A DNA stretch of 64,000 nucleotides. Origin: Thermococcus argininiproducens (GTDB lineage: Archaea; Methanobacteriota_B; Thermococci; Thermococcales; Thermococcaceae). The notes beneath the pieces are model-generated. The model was not told the DNA's origin. It saw only the letters and a list, made by a program, of their open reading frames with translations, and did not search any database. Both the position numbers and the translations under genes were made by a program. Below are positions 44,968 to 55,619 of the stretch, piece by piece. The stretch spans positions 1,782,530-1,846,529 of the forward strand of contig NZ_CP080572.1 of assembly GCF_023746595.1 (NCBI RefSeq). Direction: 5' to 3'. Position 1 is the stretch's first letter; each line of letters begins with the position of its first letter.

Positions 44968-46032
44968 TTAAAACCTCTCCAGCATTTTTGGAATCTCCTG
45001 TGGCTCAAGAGCAGTCTCCACAACATATCCCTTTTCTACTAATATCTTGTTAAAGAGGTCGCTCTTTTTCCACCCATCCAATGTAAGATCCCCATAAAAC
45101 ATCAACTCAGGCAAGAATATAACTCCCAGTTCAACCTCTGGAAGCTTCTTAACTTCTCTAAGCACGTCTTGAGCTGTCAATAGGCCAGCAGTTCCTATAT
45201 TGCCTCCAAAGAATTCATTTTTTACCATGATTACCTCGAGTTTTGGGAAAAGTCTTTTGATTTCTGGGTAAGCCAGCTCACCAGTAAATATATAGACTGG
45301 AAACTCACTTTCAATCTCAAATGGCTCAAATGGAAGCATGAACTCTCCCAGGAGGGATTGAAATATCGGGGGGATCACTATTTTAATATCAAGGTTCTTT
45401 TGTCCCTCTTCCACAATTCTCTTGACATATTGAAGTTCCTCCTTACTCAAAGGCCTCGTTTTTGAAAACCTTGTAACTCCAATTGGAAACAACCTAACTT
45501 CATGAACACCAAACTCGTCCAATTTTCTAAGGATTTCCCCTATGTCCCTAACATTATAGCCGGGTACCAGTATAATGTCAGCGATCGTCCTAAAATGTTC
45601 CACAACTTTAGGTAGAAGGTCAATTATTTTTTCAGCATTTTTGTTTCTCATAAGTTCTACTCTAACTTTCCTTTTGGTTGTATGAAGAGAAATTTGGATC
45701 TCGTCCAGACCAGCTTTATAAAGAGTTTCTATCCTCCTCTCATCAAAACGAACATTTGCAGACGTATCTGTAACCCTTATCCATAAATCATAGTTTTTTC
45801 TTGCATAAGCTATCCTTTTTTCAAGCTCTGGGTCATTTAGAGTGTCATGTTTAGCTACTCGATAAATCATTTGAGGTGGATTCTGCAACAAATAGCAGAA
45901 AACACAATCGTTTCCGCACGGCCCTGCTCTAGATGATGGAGGAATAATTAGAAGATCTTCCCTTTCATTCACCATGTCAAGCTCATATTTAGTTATCTTT
46001 CTGAGCTTGTACTCTTCAGTCAGCTCATACAT
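44968..46032 (-). CDS. Radical SAM protein with C-terminal DUF512-like region
   Basis: A 354-residue protein with the radical SAM cluster CGNDCVFC (Cys39, Cys43, Cys46, a Cx3Cx2C set) and downstream barrel strands ([20 protein letters not shown]). The C-terminal part ([39 protein letters not shown]) matches the DUF512 type found in archaeal and clostridial radical SAM proteins. The reaction is unknown. The ATG at 46032 has no good ribosome site, so a leaderless transcript is possible. Confidence 0.82.
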   Translation of the reverse strand: MYELTEEYKLRKITKYELDMVNEREDLLIIPPSSRAGPCGNDCVFCYLLQNPPQMIYRVAKHDTLNDPELEKRIAYARKNYDLWIRVTDTSANVRFDERRIETLYKAGLDEIQISLHTTKRKVRVELMRNKNAEKIIDLLPKVVEHFRTIADIILVPGYNVRDIGEILRKLDEFGVHEVRLFPIGVTRFSKTRPLSKEELQYVKRIVEEGQKNLDIKIVIPPIFQSLLGEFMLPFEPFEIESEFPVYIFTGELAYPEIKRLFPKLEVIMVKNEFFGGNIGTAGLLTAQDVLREVKKLPEVELGVIFLPELMFYGDLTLDGWKKSDLFNKILVEKGYVVETALEPQEIPKMLERF

Positions 46033-46082
46033 AATGAAAGAATGAAAACAAGGTTTAAAAAGAATTAGATGGATAAAATATC

Positions 46083-47411
46083 CTACTTCCCTGCTATTCT
46101 AACATTTTCAAAGGCTACTGATGGCACAACCATGCTTCCACCAAAGGGGAGAACTTTTTGTTCTTTACTTATCGCATAGATGCTCGGCAATAGTTCGTAA
46201 ATATTGCCACTCATCATAAAGACTGTAGACCCTTTTATCTCTCCATCTTCAATGAGGAATGCTGGATTTGCTACCACTGCAAAGTTCCCATTATCTGGGT
46301 TGCTCGAATGAGCTCCTTGGAAACTGTCTACAAGGTATCCATGCTTTATTTCGCCGATTATATCTTCAATCTCTTGTTCCCCATTTTCAATCACTACATT
46401 GTGAAGAGCTATTCCTATTCCTCCAGTAGAAAAGTTTCTTTTTCCATTTCCCGTGCTTTTCACTTCCTTGATATTTGCCCAATAGTTATCCCAAATAAAA
46501 CCTTTAAAGACCCCTTTCTCTACAAGAACATTCTTTCTCGTTGGTGTTCCTTCATCATCCGCTATTATGGGATTTATACTAAGTTCATGCAAGGGATCAT
46601 CATATACGTTTAAAAGATCACTCGAAATTGTTTCTTCAAGTTTATTCATCAGCGGAGTAGTTCCTTTCATGAGCTTCTCGCCACTAAAGGCTGGGAAGAA
46701 AGCATAATTCAAGAGACTTGAGAGAGCCCAAGGTTGCAAAATAACTTTTGCTTCTTCCGTTTTACTTCTTTCTACATTAAATGCCCATTTGACTTTTTGA
46801 ACTGCACTTTTTACAACACTTTCTACATCGAGGTTAAGAGAAAGCCTTGCATCAAAGTCAAAAATTCCGGGAGTTACTTTTCCTCCTTTCATTCCCACGA
46901 GTTCAATGTAAAAGAACGCTCCACCACCTTCTTGAAACACATTGACACCATTGGAATTCATTATTAAGCTTTCTCTCCATTCAGCACCACCTCCGCCACC
47001 TGCAACCACGACTCCCTCTTCCTGCAAAGCCTGATCTATACTCTCCTTGGCCAGTTCAACGAAGCAATCGGGAGATACTTCCTTAATTTCTTTATCCATT
47101 TTTCTCGGGGCTCTGTATTTTCCTGGAAGTGGGAGAGAAACCCATTTTTCATCAGGCTTATTGAGCCTAGACATCTTGTATGCTCGCTCTATTGCGTCTC
47201 TGAGTGCTTTTTTATCATCGGTATCAACTATCGAAACTCCAAGCCTTTTATCCTTCAGACCTCTAATTATAGTAACTACTCTTTCTCTAAGGGCCGAAGT
47301 AGAAACTTCATTAAGCTCAATATTTACACTTGCATCTCTAGTTCTATAAATGGCAATTTCAAGCTCATCAAAAAACTTTTCCCCGTACTTGATCAACTCT
47401 TCCATTTCCAT
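46083..47411 (-). CDS. TldE/PmbA family metalloprotease subunit
   Basis: A 442-residue TldE/PmbA homologue, with [36 protein letters not shown]-type sequence ([20 protein letters not shown]), [20 protein letters not shown] and [20 protein letters not shown]. In the TldD-TldE heterodimer this subunit lacks the metal-binding HExxxH and supports catalysis. The start is GTG 47414 or ATG 47411, overlapping the tldD stop. Confidence 0.88.
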   Translation of the reverse strand: MEMEELIKYGEKFFDELEIAIYRTRDASVNIELNEVSTSALRERVVTIIRGLKDKRLGVSIVDTDDKKALRDAIERAYKMSRLNKPDEKWVSLPLPGKYRAPRKMDKEIKEVSPDCFVELAKESIDQALQEEGVVVAGGGGGAEWRESLIMNSNGVNVFQEGGGAFFYIELVGMKGGKVTPGIFDFDARLSLNLDVESVVKSAVQKVKWAFNVERSKTEEAKVILQPWALSSLLNYAFFPAFSGEKLMKGTTPLMNKLEETISSDLLNVYDDPLHELSINPIIADDEGTPTRKNVLVEKGVFKGFIWDNYWANIKEVKSTGNGKRNFSTGGIGIALHNVVIENGEQEIEDIIGEIKHGYLVDSFQGAHSSNPDNGNFAVVANPAFLIEDGEIKGSTVFMMSGNIYELLPSIYAISKEQKVLPFGGSMVVPSVAFENVRIAGK

Positions 47412-48781
47412 CACCCGATTATTATTCCCCCATCAAAGCGCATATGAGGCCCGCCAGAACTTACAAAAGCTGCTTGTCCTTTCCCACATCTCCCCATTTC
47501 AAGGCCAAAATCTCTTCCTACGGCACTTATCTTCTTCAAGGCTTCAATTGCAATTCCACTAATAGATGTATCCCTAATTGGTTTTGTTATTTCTCCATTT
47601 TCTATCACATAGCCTTCCTGAATTCCTACTTGGAATGCTGAATTAAGCTGGGCTTGACCTCCCCTGAAGTCTACAACGTAATAACCAAACTTAATATCTT
47701 CTATCATTTCTTCAAAATTCCAGTCTCTTGGTTCAAAAATAGTATTACGCATCCTTATTATTGGGGGATAAGTATAGTTTTCGGCTCTCGCGTGACCATT
47801 TGGTTCCATACCCCATTTGTGGGCATATTCTCTGTTTAACATTATCTGCTTGAGTACACCATTTTCAATGATGTGAATGTCTTTTACCGGGACCCCTTCA
47901 TCATCATACTTATCGTTTCCAAAACCACCTTCAACTATACGCTCACTCATTGTTACATATTCTGGAGCAACCTCTTTTCCAAGAAGATCTTTGAATGGAG
48001 AATTTATTGTCAAATCTGCCTCAGCTAAGTGCCCCAAAGCTTCATGAGCTATGAGACCTACAATTATTGGACCAGCAACTATTGGAAATTCTCCCCTCTT
48101 AGGTGCAACCCCTTGTAACTGGGCATGAACCTTTCTAATGACTCTTTTTGCAACCTCTTCATTGGGTTCCCTCTCCCTGAAGAGCTCCCATCCATAATCC
48201 ACAGCCCCTACTTCGTCTCTGGCTGCTGCTAGTCTTTCTCCTTCTTTACCCGTAGCCCATACATACTGCCATACATAGTTTAATTCCCATTTTATTTTAG
48301 TCCCCTCATTTGTGAGAAGAATCTTTTCCCCACTTGCATCCTCATACCTGAGCCATGTAGACTTAATAGTACTATCCGCTTTAAGGAGAGACTCAAGTTC
48401 AGCTAATCTTTCAACTTTTTCTTCTATGGAAACTTCTTTTGGCTTTATTTTCATCTTACTCCTTACAATATCTTCATAGGTTTTAACCTCTGCAAGTTGG
48501 ATTTTCTCCTTCTTTGCTTTTGCTGTGGCCCTAGCAAGCTTGTATGCACTCCCTATAGCCATCTCAATCCTGTCAAGCCTATTTGTAGAAGCAAAACCCC
48601 AAGCCCCATCCGCAAGAACTCTTACAGCAATGCCTATTTGGTCCTTTCCAGCAAAAGTTGTAAAAGTGCCATCCTTAAGCTCAAGAGTATTTTTGTTTAC
48701 ATTCTCATACCGTACCTCTAGGTATTCTGGCTTAAATTTCTCAAGAGCCCATTCAAGAGCTTTTTCAAGTCTATCTTCCAT
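47411..48781 (-). CDS. tldD: TldD family zinc metalloprotease subunit
   Basis: A 456-residue TldD homologue carrying the metal motif HEALGH (His246, Glu247, His251) and a late conserved cysteine in GLEMGRCGKGQ. With TldE it forms a barrel-shaped protease that cuts unfolded or small peptides; in bacteria it matures microcin B17 and degrades the CcdA antitoxin. No precursor peptide gene is seen next to the pair. It begins with ATG at 48781 and is coupled to tldE. Confidence 0.92.
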   Translation of the reverse strand: MEDRLEKALEWALEKFKPEYLEVRYENVNKNTLELKDGTFTTFAGKDQIGIAVRVLADGAWGFASTNRLDRIEMAIGSAYKLARATAKAKKEKIQLAEVKTYEDIVRSKMKIKPKEVSIEEKVERLAELESLLKADSTIKSTWLRYEDASGEKILLTNEGTKIKWELNYVWQYVWATGKEGERLAAARDEVGAVDYGWELFREREPNEEVAKRVIRKVHAQLQGVAPKRGEFPIVAGPIIVGLIAHEALGHLAEADLTINSPFKDLLGKEVAPEYVTMSERIVEGGFGNDKYDDEGVPVKDIHIIENGVLKQIMLNREYAHKWGMEPNGHARAENYTYPPIIRMRNTIFEPRDWNFEEMIEDIKFGYYVVDFRGGQAQLNSAFQVGIQEGYVIENGEITKPIRDTSISGIAIEALKKISAVGRDFGLEMGRCGKGQAAFVSSGGPHMRFDGGIIIG

Positions 48782-48893
48782 TGCATATCACCCATAATCT
48801 AAAGGTTTAGATAATCATTTGAATTAAATACCACAAGTATAAAAGTATTTCCTTGTTCGACAGTGAACATAATAGAACAGTAAGAATAGAAAA

Positions 48894-48903
48894 AGTATAA
48901 ATC
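48894..48903 (+). promoter_or_regulatory. TATA box of the PfkB kinase gene
   Basis: GAAAAAG followed by TATAAATC, 36-45 bases upstream of the ATG at 48939, which has GGAGGTGG just ahead. Confidence 0.5.
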
Positions 48904-48938
48904 TCCTGACTCTATAAGAGAACAGTGGAGGTGGAAGG

Positions 48939-49817
48939 ATGTTTGATGTGATTGCAATAGGCAATCTTAACTATGATATCACGCTTTTAGTTGAAAGATT
49001 CCCAGAATTTCATGAAAAGATCATAGCTAAAGGTGCTCATTTTGGATTAGGAGGTGCTGCCGGCAATACGGCTTCTTGGCTTGCCCAAATGGGGCTTAAA
49101 GTTGGATTTATTGGCGCAGTCGGAAATGATGAGATTGGAGAGGCCCATATAAACTACTTTAAGAAAGTAGGTGTTGACGTTAACGGAATCAAAGTTATAG
49201 AGGAGCACTCTGGAATAGCAATATCCATGATAAAAGGCGAAGATAAAAGGATAGTAAAGCACTTAGGAGCAAATGCTTATCGAGAGGTAGACTTTAGATA
49301 TTTATCAAAAGCGAAATACATTCACATGTCTTCAAATCCAAAGAAGCTCATAGAAAAAGTTGTTGAATTTGCTTGTGAGAGAGATATTCCTGTTTTTCTA
49401 GACATTGGAGAGGCAGAAGTTCCCAAGCACATAGAAAATAAGATAACATACCTCCTAATGAACGAAGATGAGTTCAAACGTAAATATGGAAGCTTGAAAA
49501 ATGTCCATATTGTGAAAGCCAAAAATTTAATAATTACCCTAAACGGTGGAGGGGCGTTAATTAGGGATGAGAATGAGAAAGTTTTTGAAGTCAAAGGACT
49601 AAGTGCTGAGGTCATTGATTCTACTGGAGCAGGAGATGCCTTTGATGCTGGATTCATTTATGGAGTGGTTAATGGATGGAACTTAAAAGATGCAGCAACT
49701 TTAGGCACTTTTTTAGCATATCTGACAGTTCAAAAGATTGGAGCCAGAACAGCCATAATACCTCTAGAGGAAATTAAAAAGAACGCCAAGAAACTTAATG
49801 TAAAGCTTCCCTTTTAA
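48939..49817 (+). CDS. PfkB family sugar kinase (possible ribose-1-phosphate kinase)
   Basis: A 292-residue ribokinase-fold enzyme with [40 protein letters not shown], a substrate-region [10 protein letters not shown] and the anion-hole/catalytic motif [16 protein letters not shown] (about 226-241). The opening and [10 protein letters not shown] block resemble the Thermococcus kodakarensis ADP-dependent ribose-1-phosphate kinase of the pentose bisphosphate pathway for nucleosides, which I recall as similar; ribokinase or another sugar kinase remains possible. GGAGGTGG precedes the ATG. The stop overlaps the convergent ABC permease. Confidence 0.85.
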   Translation: MFDVIAIGNLNYDITLLVERFPEFHEKIIAKGAHFGLGGAAGNTASWLAQMGLKVGFIGAVGNDEIGEAHINYFKKVGVDVNGIKVIEEHSGIAISMIKGEDKRIVKHLGANAYREVDFRYLSKAKYIHMSSNPKKLIEKVVEFACERDIPVFLDIGEAEVPKHIENKITYLLMNEDEFKRKYGSLKNVHIVKAKNLIITLNGGGALIRDENEKVFEVKGLSAEVIDSTGAGDAFDAGFIYGVVNGWNLKDAATLGTFLAYLTVQKIGARTAIIPLEEIKKNAKKLNVKLPF

Positions 49818-50635
49818 TAACTCTTCAATCCTACTATTCTGGCCTGTCTTTCACTCCATTTATAAACTAAGTATCCCACAATTGCATATGTCCCTGAAAG
49901 GAGTACAAGATACGAGATCTCACTTATCGAATTGAGATAACCATAAGCAACAATTTTTCTAACAGCCTCGCTTGTTGGAGCATAAGGGAGAATTTTTGCT
50001 AAGATTTGAAGTCCCTTTGGAAGTATAGAAACAGGATACATGGCACCACTTAAAGCAAACACCAACATTTCAAGTATTGTGATAAATGGCCCTGGATCTT
50101 TTAAGTAAAGTACTATCCCAGCGGCGGTCATTCCTAATCCAATCATGCCAACTGCACCCACTAAAAGAAATGGAATGGCCTTTAAGAAGTTTAAAAAGTC
50201 AAATCGAATGTTAAAAAGCAAGGTGAAAATTGGAATATAAATACCCATGTACAAAAAAGATAAGAAAATTCTAGTGAGAACATTACCCATAAAGAATGTT
50301 ATTCTTCTCATGGGAGCAGCGAATGAATATTCAAGCGTGCCCGCATACAACTCTTCCACAATACTCCATACAAACCCACTTAAAAACGTGAGCCCAAACC
50401 CAAGAACCATAAAGCCGAGCACTGCAAAAGTCACGTAATCTGCATAGCCCGTAAGCTGTTGAAGTGCTGGAGAGTTTCTCTCTCCGGTTAATCCAATCCC
50501 TATTAACAAGGCTTGGCCTACGAAGAAGAAACCAAACATCACATCACTTACTAACCAGAGTTTATAGCTTGTGAAGATACGCCAATTTTTTACTGCAACT
50601 CCATATAGGGCTTTAAGTTCGCTAGTAACCCCCAT
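49814..50635 (-). CDS. ABC-2 type exporter permease (second)
   Basis: A protein of about 273 residues with six hydrophobic segments and the ABC-2 feature [20 protein letters not shown] (between helices 2 and 3) and [20 protein letters not shown]. It is the last gene of an ATPase-permease-permease operon, and the two permeases probably form a heterodimer. The ATG at 50635 is preferred to TTG 50641; GGGTGAT lies upstream. The substrate is unknown. Confidence 0.85.
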   Translation of the reverse strand: MGVTSELKALYGVAVKNWRIFTSYKLWLVSDVMFGFFFVGQALLIGIGLTGERNSPALQQLTGYADYVTFAVLGFMVLGFGLTFLSGFVWSIVEELYAGTLEYSFAAPMRRITFFMGNVLTRIFLSFLYMGIYIPIFTLLFNIRFDFLNFLKAIPFLLVGAVGMIGLGMTAAGIVLYLKDPGPFITILEMLVFALSGAMYPVSILPKGLQILAKILPYAPTSEAVRKIVAYGYLNSISEISYLVLLSGTYAIVGYLVYKWSERQARIVGLKSY

Positions 50636-51425
50636 AACCAATCACCCTAGTGATTTTTTCGGCCCACTTGAAAAGAGCATAACCAATTCCCCAATATAGT
50701 GGGATTAAAAAGAAAAGCCACTTGATCTCTCCTAAAAGCTCAACATAACTCGTTCCAACAAAAAGAGCCCTTACTATATACGCAGCATGAGTTAATGGAA
50801 AAATCTTTGAGAAAGCGACCATAATTTTTGGCATCACATTTAATGGAAAGAACACACCTGAAAAGAAAAGCATGGCAAATTCAAATATCTGAGCAAATGG
50901 CCCTATGTTTTTCAACATCATAACTAAACCTGCAAATACAAATCCAAATCCTAAAAACGCAACCAACGAAGCAAAGATGATTGGAAGAGACTTCAAAATA
51001 ACCGAAAATGTAAGAGGAATATCAAATATCACTATCCCAATTGCAAATACTACTCCCATAAGGACTGAATCCATGAGTAACCAACTCATGGCCAAACTAG
51101 ACAATAATTCCACCATTTTTGCTGGTGAAAGAATATTCATTTCAAAAGTTCCCCTTTGAAGTTCTCTCCTCACCCCCCAGACATAAGCTTCCATCGGAGA
51201 TACTGAAACCCACCATAGAACATATCCTATTAAAGCATATGTGGGGTAATCCCCCATGCCCGTAGAAACCTCTAATAAAGCAGAATACCTTCCTCCAAGG
51301 ACCGCCTGGCCAAAAAATACAAACTGTAAAAGAAAGACTAGCCCAACTAGTACAGAACTTATAACTCGAAGGGGATATCTAAAAAACATTCTGAACTCCT
51401 TTTCAATAACTGCAGAGAGTATCAA
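50622..51425 (-). CDS. ABC-2 type exporter permease (first)
   Basis: A 267-residue permease with six hydrophobic segments and RELQRGTFEMNILSPAKMVE plus FSGVFFPLNVMPKIM, parallel to its neighbour. A TTG start at 51425 overlaps the ATPase stop; it overlaps the second permease at its own end. All three genes form one transcription unit. Confidence 0.85.
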   Translation of the reverse strand: MILSAVIEKEFRMFFRYPLRVISSVLVGLVFLLQFVFFGQAVLGGRYSALLEVSTGMGDYPTYALIGYVLWWVSVSPMEAYVWGVRRELQRGTFEMNILSPAKMVELLSSLAMSWLLMDSVLMGVVFAIGIVIFDIPLTFSVILKSLPIIFASLVAFLGFGFVFAGLVMMLKNIGPFAQIFEFAMLFFSGVFFPLNVMPKIMVAFSKIFPLTHAAYIVRALFVGTSYVELLGEIKWLFFLIPLYWGIGYALFKWAEKITRVIGYGGY

Positions 51426-52387
51426 TCCCTTAACCCCCTTCCTGTAAGCTTTATGAACACATCTTCAAGAGTGGGCTCCTTTTGCTCGACGCTTATTATC
51501 TTCGCACCCCTTTTCACAAGCCACTCGACGAGTTTCGGCAAATCTTCTTCATCTACGGTTCCTCTAAGGAGTGCAGTATCACTCTCTATATCCCTCTCGA
51601 TAATTGCTAATCTCCAAGGAATTTCATTAGGTATCCTGCCCTTAAGACGTATTTCAACTGCATCTTCAGCTTTGACTAATTTTTTAAGACCGTCTGGTGT
51701 GTCAAGAGCTATTATTTTCCCATGGTCTATTATGGCGATCCTATCACAGAGCTGCTCTGCTTCAGCCATGTAATGAGTTGTTAAAAGAACGGTCTTTCTC
51801 TCCTCGTCAACGAGTTTTCTCACGAATTCTCTGACAAATATTGAACTCTGAACATCTAACCCTAGTGTAGGTTCATCCAGAAAGAGCACTTCCGGATCAT
51901 TTATCAGGGCCTTTGCTATTGCTAAGCGCTGTTTCATTCCCCGAGAGTAGTTCATTACCAAGTCATTTCGTCTCTCCCACAGCCCAACAAACCTAAGAAG
52001 TTTTTCAATCCTTTCTTTCTCCTCCCTTTTTGGCACGTAATAGATCCTTGCGAAATATTTGAGATTTTCATAACCACTCAAACGCCAATAAAGGGTTCTT
52101 TCTCCTTCTGCGACGAGGTTTATCCTCTTTCTAATTTCCCTAGCGTCTTTTCTTAAGTCATAACCCAAGATCTTCGCATTACCCTCTGTTGGCTCTAAAA
52201 GAGTGGTGAGAATTTTTATTGTGGTTGTCTTTCCTGCTCCATTAGGACCAAGAAGACCAAAGAGCTCACCTTTCTTAACCTTGAAACTGATTCCTCTAAC
52301 TGCCTCAACCCATTCTACTTTCCTAAACGGGAGAGGAATCTTTTTAGGATAGCGTTTTTTTAAGTTGCTGACTTCAATAGCATGCAT
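51422..52387 (-). CDS. ABC-2 type exporter ATPase
   Basis: A 321-residue ABC ATPase: Walker A GPNGAGKTTT (about 47-56), Q-loop region VAEGERTLYW, signature YSRGMKQRLAIAKA, Walker B VLFLDEPTLGLD and H-loop TTHYMAE. The DrrA-like C-terminal extension has VEQKEPTLEDVFIKLTGRGL. Exporters of this type move drugs, lipids or glycans; archaeal members are mostly unassigned. It starts with ATG at 52387. Confidence 0.9.
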   Translation of the reverse strand: MHAIEVSNLKKRYPKKIPLPFRKVEWVEAVRGISFKVKKGELFGLLGPNGAGKTTTIKILTTLLEPTEGNAKILGYDLRKDAREIRKRINLVAEGERTLYWRLSGYENLKYFARIYYVPKREEKERIEKLLRFVGLWERRNDLVMNYSRGMKQRLAIAKALINDPEVLFLDEPTLGLDVQSSIFVREFVRKLVDEERKTVLLTTHYMAEAEQLCDRIAIIDHGKIIALDTPDGLKKLVKAEDAVEIRLKGRIPNEIPWRLAIIERDIESDTALLRGTVDEEDLPKLVEWLVKRGAKIISVEQKEPTLEDVFIKLTGRGLRD

Positions 52388-52533
52388 GGTACTTCCCTAG
52401 ATTATTCATAACAAAAGGGCATAAATAAAGATAATGGTTCTCATCAGGCAAAGGCTTAAAAATAGTAAAAAGATAAACAATAAAAAGAACAATAAGTGCT
52501 CTAAACCCCGAGGATATCATGGAGGTGGCTTGA

Positions 52534-52815
52534 TTGGAAATCACAATTGAAAAGTTTAAGCCCAAAGTTACTAGACCCTTCAAAAGGAAAAACGAGTATT
52601 GGGTTAAGCTCATTGATGAAAGTGGTGAATATATAATGAAGTTCAAAACCCCTTTGGAAGCTGAAGATGCTATTTATGGTCTTCTCGATTTGCAAGTTTA
52701 TGGCGGAAAGGTCAAGCTAACTTTGAGAGAGGGAAACGTGATAGAGAATATTGAAGTTTTGGAACTTTACAAACCTTCGGCAAAAGAGCTTGTTGATGAG
52801 TACTTTACTGATTAA
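52534..52815 (+). CDS. Hypothetical 93-residue protein
   Basis: A small acidic protein starting with TTG at 52534, with GGAGGTGG five bases upstream. Sequence features are strand-rich (ITIEKFKPKVTRPFKRKN, YWVKLIDESGEYIMKFK) and helix (PLEAEDAIYGLLDLQ) then VKLTLREGNVIENIEVLELY. No family, membrane segment or motif was recognised. Codon pattern and ribosome site support a real gene. Confidence 0.6.
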   Translation: MEITIEKFKPKVTRPFKRKNEYWVKLIDESGEYIMKFKTPLEAEDAIYGLLDLQVYGGKVKLTLREGNVIENIEVLELYKPSAKELVDEYFTD

Positions 52816-52879
52816 ATTGACGTCCTTTTTTATACATTAACCTCCTTTTTTCGACAAAAACCTATATATACTATAGGGG

Positions 52880-52894
52880 GCATAATATATAAAT
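52880..52894 (+). promoter_or_regulatory. Promoter of the TFE gene
   Basis: GGCATAATATATAAATA contains a strong TATA element (52884-52894); a second TATATATA lies at 52862-52870. Transcription would start near 52915-52920, about 45 bases before the TFE ATG at 52962. Confidence 0.5.
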
Positions 52895-52961
52895 AGAGCT
52901 ACCTAAAAGAGCAGAAAAATTAATTTTTAGCATGAAATCCAATGATTTGGAGGGCTTATTT

Positions 52962-53477
52962 ATGGCAAGAAAAAGAAACAAGGAACTCATGAAGTTTGCA
53001 GAGGAAATCGGGGGAGAAGAGGCAATAGAGGTAATCAAGGCTCTAGAAAAGAAAGGTGAGGCTACAGACGAGGAACTAGCTGAAGTAACTGGAATAAGAG
53101 TAAATACCGTGCGCAAAATTCTCTATTCTCTCTACGACAACCAGCTCGCAGAGTTCAGAAGAACCAGAGATAAGGATACTGGATGGTACTACTATTACTG
53201 GCGTCTTGAAACAAAAAGACTGCCTGAAATAATAAAAGCCAAAAAAATGCAAGAACTTAAAAAACTCAAAGAGGTGCTTGATGAAGAAACCAGAGAAATC
53301 TATTACCACTGCGGAACTCCAGGACATCCAAGGTTAACTTTTGATGAAGCCATGGAATATGAATTCAGATGCCCTCTATGTGGAGAAATGCTTATGCAAT
53401 ATGACAACACTGAAATTGTGAAGGAACTTCAAGAAAGGATAAAAAAACTTGAAAAAGAACTAGGGCTTAAAGCTTGA
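52962..53477 (+). CDS. tfe: Transcription initiation factor E alpha (TFE)
   Basis: A 171-residue protein with an N-terminal extended winged helix (about 1-90; [20 protein letters not shown]) and a C-terminal zinc ribbon (residues about 118-150; [19 protein letters not shown] then CPLCGEML), ending in a coiled coil ([17 protein letters not shown]). TFE stabilises the open complex with TBP, TFB and RNA polymerase. The ATG at 52962 has GGAGGG seven bases upstream; a frame from 52932 is rejected. The zinc site uses one Cys (YHCGTP) and the CPLC pair visible here. Confidence 0.93.
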   Translation: MARKRNKELMKFAEEIGGEEAIEVIKALEKKGEATDEELAEVTGIRVNTVRKILYSLYDNQLAEFRRTRDKDTGWYYYYWRLETKRLPEIIKAKKMQELKKLKEVLDEETREIYYHCGTPGHPRLTFDEAMEYEFRCPLCGEMLMQYDNTEIVKELQERIKKLEKELGLKA

Positions 53478-53515
53478 TTTTTTTAGATAAATAAATGAAC
53501 TGCGGGGATGGTAAC

Positions 53516-54256
53516 ATGGAGATAGTTATTCTTGAGAAAATTTATGGGGATCGAAGCGGTTTTGAAAAGCTTAATAGGAAGCTTAAATCTCTTATTGGAG
53601 ATTTAGAAATCTCTTGGAAAGTAGGTATAACCCAAAGACAATGGGCAAAAATATCCCTAGAAGGAGAAGACAAGGAGGTTTCTGCGAACCTCATTAGGGA
53701 GGAATTTGGAGAAATTCCGTACAAACTCAGTGCTATCGAAGAAGGAAGAATATATAAAGGCCGTTTTGTTGACCTAGGAAAAATAGGGTATGGTGTTTAT
53801 GTTGATATAGGGATTTTCTCGCCTGTTCCAAAGGATGCCCTCATTCCACTTTACTACCTCAAGTCCACGTTTGGAGAAAAACCCGTTAGGCGAATGATAA
53901 GAGAATTTGGGTGGATAGATTATCTCCCAGTTGAAGTCGAGATAAAGAAGGTAGAGTTTGGAACAAGAGAAATTGAAGTAGAATTTACAAGAAGACAGCT
54001 CACAAAGATAAACAAATGGTTGAATGACGGTCACGACAAGATTTTTATTGCTGGGACAGTGAGTGAGAATGTTGAAAAAGCTCTCATTGAAACAGGCCAT
54101 TCACGAGATGTAATACGCTTAGAAGAACTTGGATTAATGGAGACTTTACTAGTTCTCAAAAAAGGCACACAAGCCCCAGGAATAATAAAAGAGATCGGGC
54201 CGTATTTAAAACCGGCAGTCTTCGGGGCAATAAAATTCCCAAGTGACTATCTTTAG
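53516..54256 (+). CDS. DUF2110 family protein
   Basis: A 246-residue archaeal protein of DUF2110. It shows EEGRIYKGRFVDLGKIGYGV and YVDIGIFSPVPKDALIPLYY (resembling an S1/OB-type strand order) and a C-terminal GTQAPGIIKEIGPYLKPAVF. The family is regularly encoded directly after TFE in Thermococcales; no function is established. The ATG at 53516 follows GGGGATGG. Confidence 0.75.
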   Translation: MEIVILEKIYGDRSGFEKLNRKLKSLIGDLEISWKVGITQRQWAKISLEGEDKEVSANLIREEFGEIPYKLSAIEEGRIYKGRFVDLGKIGYGVYVDIGIFSPVPKDALIPLYYLKSTFGEKPVRRMIREFGWIDYLPVEVEIKKVEFGTREIEVEFTRRQLTKINKWLNDGHDKIFIAGTVSENVEKALIETGHSRDVIRLEELGLMETLLVLKKGTQAPGIIKEIGPYLKPAVFGAIKFPSDYL

Positions 54257-54269
54257 AGCAAGGGGGTTT

Positions 54270-55619
54270 TCAAGTTAGATAAAGCTCGGTAATCAATCTT
54301 ACAGCAAGCCCAGAAGATACCAAGATAAGTGCAAGTATCACCTCAGGAACTGCCAACATAAGCACCAAGTGAGACAGGAAAAGCCAAAGTAGTAGTGCTT
54401 TACCCCCTTTCATTCTTAGTATTGATCTTCTAAACCTGAAAAGAACATAAGAAATTAAAATAATCTGTACAATGCCCTCTTTCATAAATAGTATTAAATA
54501 ATCAAACCGTACAACAAGTGGCCATTCAGGGAGAGGAACGTTAAAATAACTCCTACCTGCAAGGAATATTGCCGTAGTAAGACCCAAATATAGATAATTT
54601 TTCATTGATTTTGTTGGAAGTGCAAGAAACATAAAAACTGGGATTAATAAGAGATAAGGCCAAATTAATGCGCCAAATCCAGTAATAACTGATAAAATCA
54701 TTATCTGTTTTATTAACTTAGAGTCCTCTTCAATGAATTTTGTATTCAATACTATAGCCAGCACAGTAACAAGAAAGAGTATCTCAAATATTGAGCCATT
54801 AAAAGTTTCCAAAGAATGCCTAAATGTAGGTGAAGCAAAAGTTAACCCAAACACAACAAACCCAAGCTCTCTATATGGTTTTGGAGCAATGAAAAAGAGT
54901 AAAGTCGCTATCAAGAATATCAAGAATAAATGAAGAATTAAAACTGCCTCTTCAGTTGGAGAATACAGCCTAAAATAAAGATTAAAGAATAATGTTAGAA
55001 GAGAACCTTTTTCCTGACCAATGAGGGCATTTTGGAAAATTGACTTCAAGAATGTTTCACTTATTGTAAATAAACCCGAGTTAGAAAACCATAATGCAAG
55101 GAGAGCTATCACCAGAATATAGAAGAAATGGGTGTACTTTCCATGCTTCGAAAACAAAAATGTAAATAAAAATACCAAGAAGGAGACAATTAAAAGAGCA
55201 CCATATATTTCTTTAATTTCAAAGGCATGTTTTTGAGAAAATGGTTCCTCGATTAAGTAGATATTCTCCTCATTCCCAGTAAAAAATACTGCATTATCAA
55301 GGACTATCACTGAGGGGTTCAATGAAGCCTCATAAGGAAGACCTGTTAACTCCCACAACTCCTTCATTTTTGGGTTTTCATAAACGTTTCCAACAAGAAC
55401 GATAACTTCTTGACCCCTTTCTTTAAATCGTGAGAGTTTTGCATCTAAATATGTTGCCCAGGCTTGAGAATACTCACTCTCCCCTGAAACCACATAATAT
55501 CCCCTTTCATCATTAAGAAACTCCTCAAACGCCTTTTCATCTGGATAGAAACTTAATTCTGCTGCAGAAACTAGAGGAAGTATCAATATTACGAGTAATA
55601 TCGACAGGATCTTTTTCAT
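54270..55619 (-). CDS. Membrane protein with signal peptide and large outer domain
   Basis: A 449-residue protein. A cleavable-type signal (about 1-19, MKKILSILLVILILPLVSA) precedes a soluble domain of about 115 residues (YYVVSGESEYSQAWATYLDA, GQEVIVLVGNVYENPKMKEL). About ten transmembrane helices follow. The soluble part resembles putative cell-wall-binding repeat-type sequence (LxG..xYxxAxA, VIVLVGN..), which is an inference. No family firmly recognised. The ATG at 55619 is preferred to GTG 55628. Confidence 0.62.
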   Translation of the reverse strand: MKKILSILLVILILPLVSAAELSFYPDEKAFEEFLNDERGYYVVSGESEYSQAWATYLDAKLSRFKERGQEVIVLVGNVYENPKMKELWELTGLPYEASLNPSVIVLDNAVFFTGNEENIYLIEEPFSQKHAFEIKEIYGALLIVSFLVFLFTFLFSKHGKYTHFFYILVIALLALWFSNSGLFTISETFLKSIFQNALIGQEKGSLLTLFFNLYFRLYSPTEEAVLILHLFLIFLIATLLFFIAPKPYRELGFVVFGLTFASPTFRHSLETFNGSIFEILFLVTVLAIVLNTKFIEEDSKLIKQIMILSVITGFGALIWPYLLLIPVFMFLALPTKSMKNYLYLGLTTAIFLAGRSYFNVPLPEWPLVVRFDYLILFMKEGIVQIILISYVLFRFRRSILRMKGGKALLLWLFLSHLVLMLAVPEVILALILVSSGLAVRLITELYLT

